From an uncultured Ruminococcus sp. (GTDB taxonomy: Bacteria; Bacillota; Clostridia; Lachnospirales; Lachnospiraceae), in assembly GCA_900066355.1 (NCBI GenBank), contig FMEL01000021.1:1-44678 (forward strand): 44,678 nucleotides of DNA, given 5' to 3'. Each line of letters starts with the position of its first letter. Within the stretch, counting starts at the first letter, position 1. Shown here one piece after another: positions 1-7,028 of this stretch. The notes under the pieces are model-generated. The model saw only the letters and a list, made by a program, of their open reading frames with translations, had not been told where the DNA came from and ran no database searches. The translations under genes and the position numbers were made by a program.

Positions 1-45
1 ATACAAATCAACACATAATAATTTAAATTCGTAACTATAACGCAT
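1..45 (-). CDS. Transposase N-terminus (partial, IS3-like helix-turn-helix ORF A)
   Basis: An ATG at 45-43 on the minus strand opens a frame of 15 codons running off the left edge, giving MRYSYEFKLLCVDLY. This resembles the start of helix-turn-helix transposase subunits (IS3/IS150 type) in Clostridia, which often begin M-K/R-Y-S-Y-E-F-K followed by a Cys-Val-x-Leu-Tyr segment. A perfect ribosome binding site, AAGGAGG, lies on the minus strand at 59-53, eight bases before the ATG. That site is buried in the 3' arm of the terminal hairpin, which suggests translation is held down when the element is transcribed from outside. Only the first 15 residues are visible, so family assignment is tentative; the gene start itself is well supported. 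Confidence 0.5.
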   Translation of the reverse strand, partial: MRYSYEFKLLCVDLY

Positions 46-88
46 AAAAATACCCTCCTTACTGGTTTGTCCAGTAAAGAGGGTACAT
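1..88 (-). mobile_element. Right end of an insertion sequence, cut by the window edge
   Basis: Read on the minus strand, positions 88 to 46 look like the end of an insertion sequence: a 15-bp stem with one mismatch (arms 71-85 and 51-65, loop TTTGT on the plus strand) is followed by TTTTT and then a transposase-like start codon. The outer end TGTACCC on the minus strand is a plausible terminal repeat, but the other end lies outside the window, so neither the boundary nor a target duplication can be verified. The family is inferred only from the first protein residues. Confidence 0.5.
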
Positions 89-166
89 ATCAAAGTGTGC
101 GGCCGTTTTTTTGCACCATATGCAATAAACAGACCGCTATAGTGAATCACGCAAATACAAAACAGG

Positions 167-196
167 TTGCATTTGTCACAGGGCTTCGGCTATAAT
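167..196 (+). promoter_or_regulatory. Sigma-A type promoter for the ABC-F gene
   Basis: TTGCAT (167-172) and a perfect TATAAT (191-196) are separated by 18 bases, giving a predicted transcription start near 203. The 70-base leader contains a short hairpin (205-210 with 227-232). It faces the ABC-F gene at 274. Confidence 0.5.
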
Positions 197-273
197 ACGA
201 GAGAGCCGGATTACTGAGGAATAAATTCCGGCAGGAATCCACACATATCACTTTAACGAAAGCGAGAATAAAT

Positions 274-1830
274 ATGAGTATATTGAATGTTGAACATCTG
301 ACACATGGCTTTGGCGACAGAGCAATCTTCTCAGATGTTTCTTTCAGACTCCTGAAAGGAGAGCATATCGGACTTGTCGGCGCGAATGGCGAAGGTAAGT
401 CTACTTTTATGAGTATTGTTACCGGAAAACTGATGCCGGATGAGGGCAAGGTAGAATGGGCCAAAAACGTCCGCGCAGGTTATCTCGATCAGCATGCGGT
501 TCTGGAAAAAGGAATGACGATCCAGGAAGTGCTGAAATCTGCTTTTGACCCGCTCCTTCAGAAAGAACAGAGAATGAATGAAATCTGTGATCTTCTCGGA
601 AGTGCGGATGAAGAAGAAATGAATGTCCTGATGGAAGAACTGGGAACAATTCAGGATGAACTGACATTACATGATTTTTATGTCATTGATTCCAAAGTCG
701 AAGAAGTTGCAAGAGCACTCGGGCTTCTGGATCTGGGACTTGACCGTGATGTTACAGACCTGAGTGGCGGACAGAGAACAAAAGTTCTTCTCGGCAAACT
801 TCTTTTGGAAAAACCGGATATCCTGCTTCTGGATGAGCCGACCAACTATCTTGATGAAGAACATATTGCGTGGCTGAAACGCTATCTTCTTGATTATGAA
901 AACGCATTTATTCTGATCTCACATGACATCCCGTTTCTCAATGAGGTAGTAAATATCATCTATCATATGGAGAATCAGGAGCTGAACCGTTATGTCGGCG
1001 ACTACGATCATTTCCAGGAAGTGTATGCAGTGAAGAAAGCACAGCTGGAAGCGGCATACCGTCGTCAGCAGCAGGAAATCAGCGAACTGAAAGATTTTGT
1101 TGCAAGAAATAAAGCGCGTGTTTCTACCAGAAACATGGCGATGTCCCGTCAGAAAAAGCTGGACAAGATGGATGTGATCGAGCTGGCAGCAGAAAAGCCG
1201 AAGCCGGAGTTTAATTTCCGTTATGGACGTACTCCGGGAAAAATGCTGTTTGAGACGCATGACCTTGTGATCGGCTATGATGAGCCACTGTCCAGACCAT
1301 TAAATTTTACCATGGAGCGTGGACAGAAGATCGCACTGGTCGGAACAAACGGAATCGGAAAAACGACACTTTTAAAGAGCATTCTCGGATTGATCCCGGC
1401 ACTCAAAGGAAACTGCGAACGAGGTGAAAATCTGGAACTTGGCTATTTCGAGCAGGAAGTAAAAGGCGACAATAAGACAACCTGTATCGAGGAACTCTGG
1501 CAGGAATTTCCGTCTTATACACAGTATGAGATCCGTTCAGCCCTTGCGAAATGCGGACTGACTACCAAACATATCGAGAGCCAGGTACGTGTCTTAAGTG
1601 GTGGTGAGCAGGCGAAAGTACGTCTGTGCAAGCTTGTAAACAGAGACACAAATGTTCTGCTTCTGGATGAGCCGACCAACCACCTTGATGTAGATGCAAA
1701 GGATGCGCTGAAAAGTGCACTTAAGGAATACAGGGGCAGTATCCTTCTGATCTGCCATGAACCGGAGTTTTATCAGGATGTGGTAAATGAGGTCTGGGAT
1801 ATGAGCAAGTGGACCACAAAAATCTTTTAA
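274..1830 (+). CDS. ABC-F family ATPase
   Basis: A 518-residue soluble protein with two ABC ATPase domains in tandem and no membrane segments, the hallmark of ABC-F proteins, which act on ribosomes in translation control or antibiotic protection. Domain 1 has Walker A GANGEGKST (about residue 37), signature LSGGQ and Walker B LLLDEPTNYLD. Domain 2 has Walker A GTNGIGKTT, signature LSGGE and LLLDEPTNHLD. Between them is a charged linker rich in Gln, Glu, Lys and Arg (about 245-310) matching the P-site tRNA interaction motif. Both catalytic glutamates are present. Length fits the YkpA/YbiT group, but I cannot decide between a housekeeping factor and a resistance protein. The ribosome binding site is weak (GCGAG). 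The next gene follows 17 bases after the stop. Confidence 0.9.
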   Translation: MSILNVEHLTHGFGDRAIFSDVSFRLLKGEHIGLVGANGEGKSTFMSIVTGKLMPDEGKVEWAKNVRAGYLDQHAVLEKGMTIQEVLKSAFDPLLQKEQRMNEICDLLGSADEEEMNVLMEELGTIQDELTLHDFYVIDSKVEEVARALGLLDLGLDRDVTDLSGGQRTKVLLGKLLLEKPDILLLDEPTNYLDEEHIAWLKRYLLDYENAFILISHDIPFLNEVVNIIYHMENQELNRYVGDYDHFQEVYAVKKAQLEAAYRRQQQEISELKDFVARNKARVSTRNMAMSRQKKLDKMDVIELAAEKPKPEFNFRYGRTPGKMLFETHDLVIGYDEPLSRPLNFTMERGQKIALVGTNGIGKTTLLKSILGLIPALKGNCERGENLELGYFEQEVKGDNKTTCIEELWQEFPSYTQYEIRSALAKCGLTTKHIESQVRVLSGGEQAKVRLCKLVNRDTNVLLLDEPTNHLDVDAKDALKSALKEYRGSILLICHEPEFYQDVVNEVWDMSKWTTKIF

Positions 1831-1847
1831 GTACGGGGAGGGTCTTT

Positions 1848-2309
1848 ATGCATAAAGAAATCAACCACAGAATAAGGAAACATTTTAATGAGGGAATCTA
1901 CAATGTTGCCAGATACACGGAAATCGTACTTTCCATTGTAATCCTGATCGTGATCGCACTGACGGGTATCCGGCTGATCTATACGATTACTGAAATTTCC
2001 GTTCTGGATATGGACATTGACTTTTTTACAGAGTTTCTTGCAAATGCACTGTCGCTTGTTGTGGGGGTGGAGTTTGTAAAAATGCTCTGCCGCCATTCTG
2101 CACAGACAGTTGTTGAGGTGCTGCTGTTTGCAACGGCAAGACAGATGGTAGTCGAGCATATGGATCCGGTGCAGACACTGATCGGTGTCATTGCCATTGC
2201 AATCCTGTTTGCTATCCGTAAATTCCTTATGACAGAGGACAGTGACATGGCACATGAACCATTTAAAAGAAACAAAGATGAGATAACAGAGAAAACAGAA
2301 TGTAAATAA
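1848..2309 (+). CDS. PsiE-like small membrane protein
   Basis: A 153-residue protein with about four hydrophobic segments (roughly residues 22-45, 55-77, 84-102 and 110-127) and a charged C-terminal tail. The stretch VVGVEFVKML followed by a His and later a VVEVLLFATARQMVV segment and an IRKFLM end match the pattern of the PsiE family (phosphate-starvation-inducible E, function unknown). The start at 1848 is chosen because GGGGAGGG lies seven bases upstream; an ATG at 1809 in the same frame overlaps the preceding gene and lacks a ribosome binding site. It lies 17 bases after the ABC-F gene and is probably co-transcribed. Family assignment rests on motif memory and is moderately sure. Confidence 0.65.
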   Translation: MHKEINHRIRKHFNEGIYNVARYTEIVLSIVILIVIALTGIRLIYTITEISVLDMDIDFFTEFLANALSLVVGVEFVKMLCRHSAQTVVEVLLFATARQMVVEHMDPVQTLIGVIAIAILFAIRKFLMTEDSDMAHEPFKRNKDEITEKTECK

Positions 2310-2310
2310 A

Positions 2311-2341
2311 AGTAAGGGCGGGATTATTTCCTGCCCTTACT
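2311..2341 (-). terminator. Terminator between convergent genes
   Basis: A 13-bp stem (2311-2323 with 2329-2341, one G-U pair) and a short loop. On the minus strand it is followed by TTTATTT, so it best terminates the CYTH gene, whose stop codon lies in the loop. On the plus strand the hairpin lacks a T-tract but may also end the PsiE-like transcript. Confidence 0.75.
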
Positions 2342-2779
2342 CAATGTACTGTTATGATAATCAGAAGAGAAGGTAACATCACGTCCGAACCATGCCGGCG
2401 GTGTGTAGGAATTCGCTGCTTCTTCGGATGGAAATTCTACTTCTGCCAGAAGCAGTCCCTCATAATCTTCATGAAAAACGTCAAGCTCGATCGTCAGACC
2501 GTTTTTTTCCGGAATCAGATAACGTGTCTTGGAGATGACGAGACCGTCTGCCTTAGATTTCAGATGTTCATAGGCCTCCTGCGTCAGCGGAAGATTGTAT
2601 TCCTCTCTGGCCATGAGGCCTTTTGATTTGTAAGTGAGAAAATAATCGTCATCCTGTCTGCGGATGCGAACGACAGGTGAAGTACAGAGATATCCCTGCT
2701 CGATCTTATGAAACGGATAAGATGCAAGATCCGCCGGAAGCTGTTCTTTTTCTATCAGATATTTTCTTTCGATTTCCAT
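2324..2779 (-). CDS. CYTH domain protein (triphosphate tunnel metalloenzyme)
   Basis: A 151-residue protein beginning with the CYTH signature MEIERKYL, in which the alternating Glu-x-Glu and Arg-Lys bind metal and triphosphate in the tunnel. Further characteristic charged strands are VRIRRQ, FLTYKSKG, EEYNLPL, KTRYLIP, IELDVF and LLLAEVEF, i.e. the alternating Arg/Lys and Glu residues lining an eight-stranded barrel. The family covers class IV adenylate cyclases, thiamine triphosphatases and short-chain polyphosphatases; bacterial single-domain members like this are usually triphosphatases, but the substrate cannot be read from sequence. AAGGAG lies eight bases before the start. The gene is monocistronic and divergent from the DJ-1 gene. 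Confidence 0.85.
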   Translation of the reverse strand: MEIERKYLIEKEQLPADLASYPFHKIEQGYLCTSPVVRIRRQDDDYFLTYKSKGLMAREEYNLPLTQEAYEHLKSKADGLVISKTRYLIPEKNGLTIELDVFHEDYEGLLLAEVEFPSEEAANSYTPPAWFGRDVTFSSDYHNSTLSKGRK

Positions 2780-2841
2780 AGTAAAACTCCTTGATAAATT
2801 ATGATATTTTCAGATTTAGTATATCCCTTTTGGACGTGAAA

Positions 2842-2850
2842 TGCTATACT
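2842..2850 (+). promoter_or_regulatory. Extended -10 promoter element for the DJ-1 gene
   Basis: TGCTATACT contains an extended -10 (TG-n-TATACT); no good -35 is seen at the right distance. The same nonamer recurs at 3531-3539 before tig and at 20863-20871 before rplY. Confidence 0.4.
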
Positions 2851-2920
2851 GAATGACAGAATGGCAATAAAACAACGGGCAGGCAGCAAAGCCAATATGT
2901 CAATAAGGGAGGAATTTTTT

Positions 2921-3478
2921 ATGAGCAAAAAAGTATATATTTTTCTGGCAGACGGATTTGAAGACATTGAAGGACTGACTGTAGTCGATCTGATGCGCCG
3001 CGCACAGATCGATATAAAGACAGTTTCTATTAAGGACATCAGGGACATCACCACTTCTCACGGAATCCATATGCAGACAGACCTTGTTTTTAAAGAAACC
3101 GATTTTTCTGATGCGGACATGCTTGTAATCCCGGGTGGCATGCCGGGTACAAAATATCTCGGAGAATATCAGCCGCTCTGTGATCTCCTGACAGATTTTT
3201 ATAAACAGGGCAAAAAGGTCGCAGCCATCTGTGCAGCACCGACCGTATTTGCCGCACTGGGCTTTCTTGAGGGCAGAAAAGCGACTGCATATCCATCTTG
3301 TATGGACGGATTAAAAGGAGCAGAGCGTTTGCTGGACAGTGTTGTCATCGACGGCAATGTTACAACGAGCCGCGGCCTCGGAACAGCGGTTGACTTCGCA
3401 CTCAGCCTGATTGGACAGCTTCTTGGTGAAAAAACAGCGGATGAAATTGCGGAATCTGTGGTATATAGCCGAAAATAA
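2921..3478 (+). CDS. DJ-1/PfpI family protein
   Basis: A 185-residue single-domain protein of the DJ-1/ThiJ/PfpI superfamily. It shows the N-terminal FLADGFEDIE segment with the conserved acidic residue (Glu17), the PGGMPG motif at 71-76, and the nucleophile-elbow motif AAICAAP with the conserved Cys104. The pattern fits the YajL/DJ-1 group, which act as glyoxalase/deglycase-type enzymes or oxidative stress sensors; the exact reaction is debated for the family. The start at 2921 has GGGAGG nine bases upstream; an in-frame ATG at 2861 has no ribosome binding site. It sits between the CYTH gene (divergent) and tig, from which it is separated by a 224-base promoter region. Confidence 0.88.
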   Translation: MSKKVYIFLADGFEDIEGLTVVDLMRRAQIDIKTVSIKDIRDITTSHGIHMQTDLVFKETDFSDADMLVIPGGMPGTKYLGEYQPLCDLLTDFYKQGKKVAAICAAPTVFAALGFLEGRKATAYPSCMDGLKGAERLLDSVVIDGNVTTSRGLGTAVDFALSLIGQLLGEKTADEIAESVVYSRK

Positions 3479-3530
3479 AGGAAAAACAAGGCTTTTTCAT
3501 AAAAAAATACTGGTGTTTTTAAAGACATTG

Positions 3531-3702
3531 TGCTATACTACGATAATGACTGTAATTGTATCTCATTATATGGAGATATAGTTGCCTGATGCCGCCAGAA
3601 GGCGCAGGAATAAAGGAAAAGTTAGAATATAAGTAACTGCAGAAGTACAGAACGGTTACAATATAAGAGATCTAACCTGAAAATTAAGGAGGAACAGGAA
3701 AC
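3531..3702 (+). promoter_or_regulatory. Promoter and leader of tig
   Basis: Extended -10 TGCTATACT at 3531-3539 is followed by a leader of about 155 bases. It holds an ATCTC/GAGAT hairpin (about 3560-3577), a GCC/GGC hairpin (about 3590-3602) and a perfect AAGGAGG nine bases before the tig start. No known riboswitch was recognised. Confidence 0.45.
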
Positions 3703-4989
3703 ATGAGTTTACAGGTGGAAAAACTGGAAAAAAACATGGCGAAACTGACAATCGAGGTTTCTGCTGAAGATTTAGAGAAAGCTATGCAGGCTGCATACCA
3801 GAAAGCAAAAGGAAGAATCACTCTTCCTGGCTTCCGTAAAGGTAAAGCACCGAGAAAAATGATCGAGCAGATGTACGGAAAAGGAATCTTCCTTGAAGAC
3901 GCTGCAAACGCTCTTATTCCGGAGCACTACAGCAAAGCACTGGAAGAATGTGATCTTGAAATCGTTTCCCAGCCGGAAATCGATGTAACACAGGCTGAGC
4001 CAGGAAAAGCATTCATCTTCACAGCAGAAGTTGCTGTTAAACCGGAAGTTACTCTTGGTGAGTACAAAGGTGTAGAAGTTCCGAAGTCTGAGACAGAAGT
4101 AACAGACGAAGACGTTGATGCTGAGCTGAAGAAAGAGCAGGAGAAAAACTCCAGAACAGTTACAGTTGAAGACCGTGGAGCAGAAAACGGCGACATCACA
4201 ACAATCGACTTCGAAGGATTTGTTGACGGAGAAGCATTTGAAGGCGGCAAAGGTACAGATTACCCGCTGACACTTGGTTCCAATTCTTTCATCCCGGGAT
4301 TCGAAGATCAGCTCGTTGGCGCCAAAGCAGGTGACCACGTAGAAGTTAAGGTTACATTCCCGGAAGAATATCAGGCAAAAGAGCTTGCAGGCAAAGAAGC
4401 TGTATTCCAGTGTGACGTTAAGAAAGTAGAAGCAAAAGAGCTTCCGGAACTTGACGATGATTTCGCACAGGACGTTTCTGAATTTGACACTCTTGCAGAG
4501 TACAAAGAAGACGTTAAGAAAAACCTGACAGAAAAGAAAGAAAAAGCTGCACGTACTGCAAAAGAAAATGCAGCAGTAGATAAAGCAATCGAAAACGCTG
4601 AGATGGATATTCCGGACGCTATGCTGAATACACAGGTTCGTCAGATGCTGGATGATTTCTCCAGAAGAATGCAGTCTCAGGGACTTACCATGGAACAGTA
4701 CTTCCAGTTTACAGGAATGACTCTTGACAAGATGCAGGAAGAAATGAAACCGCAGGCTCTCAAGAGAATCCAGACAAGACTTGTTCTTGAAAAGATCGCA
4801 GAAGTTGAAAACATTCAGCCAACAGAAGAAGAAGTTGAAGAAGAATTTAAGAAAATGGCTGATGCATACAAGATGGAAGTGGAGAAGATCAAAGAACTGC
4901 TTGGTGACCGCGAGTTAGAGCAGATGAAGAAAGATATGGCTGTACAGAAAGCCGTAACTCTCATTGCTGACGAAGCAAAGGAAGCCTGA
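3703..4989 (+). CDS. tig: Trigger factor, ribosome-bound peptidyl-prolyl isomerase
   Basis: A 428-residue protein with all three trigger factor domains. The N-terminal ribosome-binding domain carries the signature GFRKGKAP at 43-50 that docks at protein L23 by the exit tunnel. The central FKBP-type PPIase domain (about 155-240) includes the IDFEGFVDGE and FIPGFEDQLVGAKAG stretches. The remaining C-terminal half is the helical substrate-cradling domain, rich in Glu and Lys. It folds nascent chains as they leave the ribosome. Length matches the family. It heads the conserved quality-control run tig-clpP-clpX-lon and has a perfect AAGGAGG. Confidence 0.97.
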   Translation: MSLQVEKLEKNMAKLTIEVSAEDLEKAMQAAYQKAKGRITLPGFRKGKAPRKMIEQMYGKGIFLEDAANALIPEHYSKALEECDLEIVSQPEIDVTQAEPGKAFIFTAEVAVKPEVTLGEYKGVEVPKSETEVTDEDVDAELKKEQEKNSRTVTVEDRGAENGDITTIDFEGFVDGEAFEGGKGTDYPLTLGSNSFIPGFEDQLVGAKAGDHVEVKVTFPEEYQAKELAGKEAVFQCDVKKVEAKELPELDDDFAQDVSEFDTLAEYKEDVKKNLTEKKEKAARTAKENAAVDKAIENAEMDIPDAMLNTQVRQMLDDFSRRMQSQGLTMEQYFQFTGMTLDKMQEEMKPQALKRIQTRLVLEKIAEVENIQPTEEEVEEEFKKMADAYKMEVEKIKELLGDRELEQMKKDMAVQKAVTLIADEAKEA

Positions 4990-5040
4990 GCAGACGTTAG
5001 ATCCTGAACCACTGGAATCGACGAATGGAGGCATTTATAT

Positions 5041-5622
5041 ATGAGTTTAGTACCATATGTCATTGAACAGACAAGCAGAGGAGAAAGAAGCTATGACATT
5101 TACTCCCGTCTTCTGAAAGACCGCATTATCTTTCTTGGCGAGGAAGTAAATGATGTAAGTGCAAGCATTATCGTGGCACAGCTTCTGTTTCTTGAGGCAG
5201 AGGATCCGAGCAAGGATATTCAGTTATATATCAACAGCCCGGGTGGTTCTGTAACTGCAGGCATGGCTATTTATGATACCATGAAATACATTAAGTGTGA
5301 TGTTTCTACAATCTGTCTCGGAATGGCAGCCAGCATGGGAGCATTCCTTCTGGCAGGCGGAACAAAGGGCAAGAGATATGCCCTGCCACACTCAACGATC
5401 ATGATTCATCAGCCGTCAGGCGGAGCACAGGGTCAGGCAACCGAGATTCAGATCGTGGCTGATCACATTGCCCAGACGAAACGGACTTTGAATGAGATCC
5501 TGGCAGAAAACACAGGACAGCCTTACGAAGTAGTGGAAAAAGACACAGACCGCGATAATTATATGACTGCTGAAGAAGCAAAGGCATACGGACTGATCGA
5601 TGGTGTTGTCGAGCATAAATAA
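5041..5622 (+). CDS. clpP: ATP-dependent Clp protease proteolytic subunit ClpP
   Basis: A 193-residue serine protease subunit that forms the double-heptamer chamber of ClpXP. The catalytic triad is visible: Ser98 in GMAASMGAF, His123 in MIHQP and Asp172 in TDRDNY, at exactly the classic positions. The YINSPGGSVTAG oxyanion-loop motif is at 63-74. The short N-terminus starts at SLVPYVIEQT, where the mature protein usually begins. GGAGG lies upstream of the ATG. It is 51 bases after tig and probably shares its transcript; a terminator-like hairpin separates it from clpX. Confidence 0.97.
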   Translation: MSLVPYVIEQTSRGERSYDIYSRLLKDRIIFLGEEVNDVSASIIVAQLLFLEAEDPSKDIQLYINSPGGSVTAGMAIYDTMKYIKCDVSTICLGMAASMGAFLLAGGTKGKRYALPHSTIMIHQPSGGAQGQATEIQIVADHIAQTKRTLNEILAENTGQPYEVVEKDTDRDNYMTAEEAKAYGLIDGVVEHK

Positions 5623-5631
5623 AGCAGACAG

Positions 5632-5660
5632 AAGGAACCTCTTTTCAGGGGGTTCCTTTT
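5632..5660 (+). terminator. Intrinsic terminator between clpP and clpX
   Basis: AAGGAACC (5632-5639) pairs perfectly with GGTTCCTT (5651-5658), and the downstream arm runs into TTTT. It lies only about 36 bases ahead of the clpX start, so it is likely partial, setting the clpP:clpX ratio, unless clpX has its own promoter. Confidence 0.75.
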
Positions 5661-5696
5661 GTGCCATATCAAACTGAAAGGAAACGAGAACTATTT

Positions 5697-7010
5697 ATGG
5701 CAGAAAAAATGAGAGAAGGAAAAGTCAGATGCTCTTTTTGTCACAAATCTGAGGATCAGGTACGTAAGCTGATCGCAGGACCGGATGGTGTTTTTATCTG
5801 TGACGAATGCATTGGTATCTGCTCGGAAATTATGGAAGAGGAACTGGCTCAGTATGATACGGAGGATGTTTATGATTCAGACATCAACCTTTTAAAACCT
5901 GAGGAGATCCATAAGATTCTGGACGATTATGTCATTGGACAGGACGAAGCTAAGAAAGCTCTGTCTGTGGCTGTATATAATCATTACAAGAGAATTACAG
6001 CATCCAGAAATCTGGATGTGGAGTTACAGAAAAGCAACATTCTGATGCTTGGACCGACAGGATCCGGTAAGACACTGCTTGCGCAGACACTTGCCAGACT
6101 TCTGAATGTGCCTTTCGCAATCGCAGATGCAACCACACTTACCGAAGCAGGTTATGTTGGCGAAGATGTTGAGAACATTCTTCTGAAGATCATTCAGGCA
6201 GCAGATTATGATATCGAACGTGCGCAGTACGGTATCATCTACATCGATGAGATCGACAAGATCACACGTAAATCCGAGAACGCATCCATCACCAGAGATG
6301 TATCCGGTGAAGGTGTACAGCAGGCACTCCTGAAGATCCTTGAAGGTACAGTTGCAAGCGTTCCGCCGCAGGGTGGACGTAAACATCCGCATCAGGAGTT
6401 TATCCAGATTGATACCACCAACATCCTGTTTATCTGCGGTGGTGCATTTGACGGTATCGAAAAGACGATTGAAGCACGTCAGGACACCAAGTCCATCGGA
6501 TTCGGTGCAGATGTTTCTGTACAGGAAGAAAGAAACATCGGAGAAGTCCTGAAGGACGTTATGCCGGAAGACTTTATCAAATATGGCCTGATTCCGGAGT
6601 TTATCGGTCGTGTTCCGATCGTAGTTACTTTAGATGGACTGGATGAGGAAGCACTGATCCGTATCCTTAAAGAGCCTAAGAACTCTCTGACCAGACAGTA
6701 TCACAAATTATTCGAGCTGGATGGAGTAGAGCTTGAATTTGAGGAAGATGCCCTCAAAGAAGTAGCGAGAAAATCTCTGGAGCGTAAGACCGGTGCCAGA
6801 GGACTTCGTTCCATCATGGAGAAATCTCTGATGGATCTGATGTACCGTACTCCTTCCGACAATACGATATGTAAGTGCATCATCACAAAAGATGCAGTAG
6901 ACGGAACCGGAGAACCGGAAGTGGTTCATGGAGAACAGCCTGCCATGCAGCAAAATACCACAAGAAGAAATTCCCGTTCCAGAAAGACAGGAAAGCCGGA
7001 GACGGCCTAA
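5697..7010 (+). CDS. clpX: ATP-dependent Clp protease unfoldase subunit ClpX
   Basis: A 437-residue AAA+ unfoldase that recognises substrates and feeds them to ClpP. The N-terminal zinc-binding domain has four cysteines (12, 15, 35, 38) in CSFCHK and CDECIG. Walker A GPTGSGKT is at 119-126, followed by the GYVGEDVE pore loop, Walker B IIYIDEIDKI, the RKHPHQEF loop and the sensor 2 GARGLRS. A C-terminal tail rich in basic residues and glutamine is typical of the family's variable end. The start at 5697 is preferred: a GTG at 5661 lies in the T-tract of the preceding terminator and lacks a ribosome binding site. AAAGGA lies somewhat far (about 13 bases) upstream of 5697. Confidence 0.96.
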   Translation: MAEKMREGKVRCSFCHKSEDQVRKLIAGPDGVFICDECIGICSEIMEEELAQYDTEDVYDSDINLLKPEEIHKILDDYVIGQDEAKKALSVAVYNHYKRITASRNLDVELQKSNILMLGPTGSGKTLLAQTLARLLNVPFAIADATTLTEAGYVGEDVENILLKIIQAADYDIERAQYGIIYIDEIDKITRKSENASITRDVSGEGVQQALLKILEGTVASVPPQGGRKHPHQEFIQIDTTNILFICGGAFDGIEKTIEARQDTKSIGFGADVSVQEERNIGEVLKDVMPEDFIKYGLIPEFIGRVPIVVTLDGLDEEALIRILKEPKNSLTRQYHKLFELDGVELEFEEDALKEVARKSLERKTGARGLRSIMEKSLMDLMYRTPSDNTICKCIITKDAVDGTGEPEVVHGEQPAMQQNTTRRNSRSRKTGKPETA

Positions 7011-7028
7011 AGAAGGGATTGAAAATAG

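Noticed and set aside
5661..5696. clpX start at GTG 5661
   Set aside because: It lies in the T-tract after the terminator and has no ribosome binding site; the zinc-binding domain starts normally from 5697.
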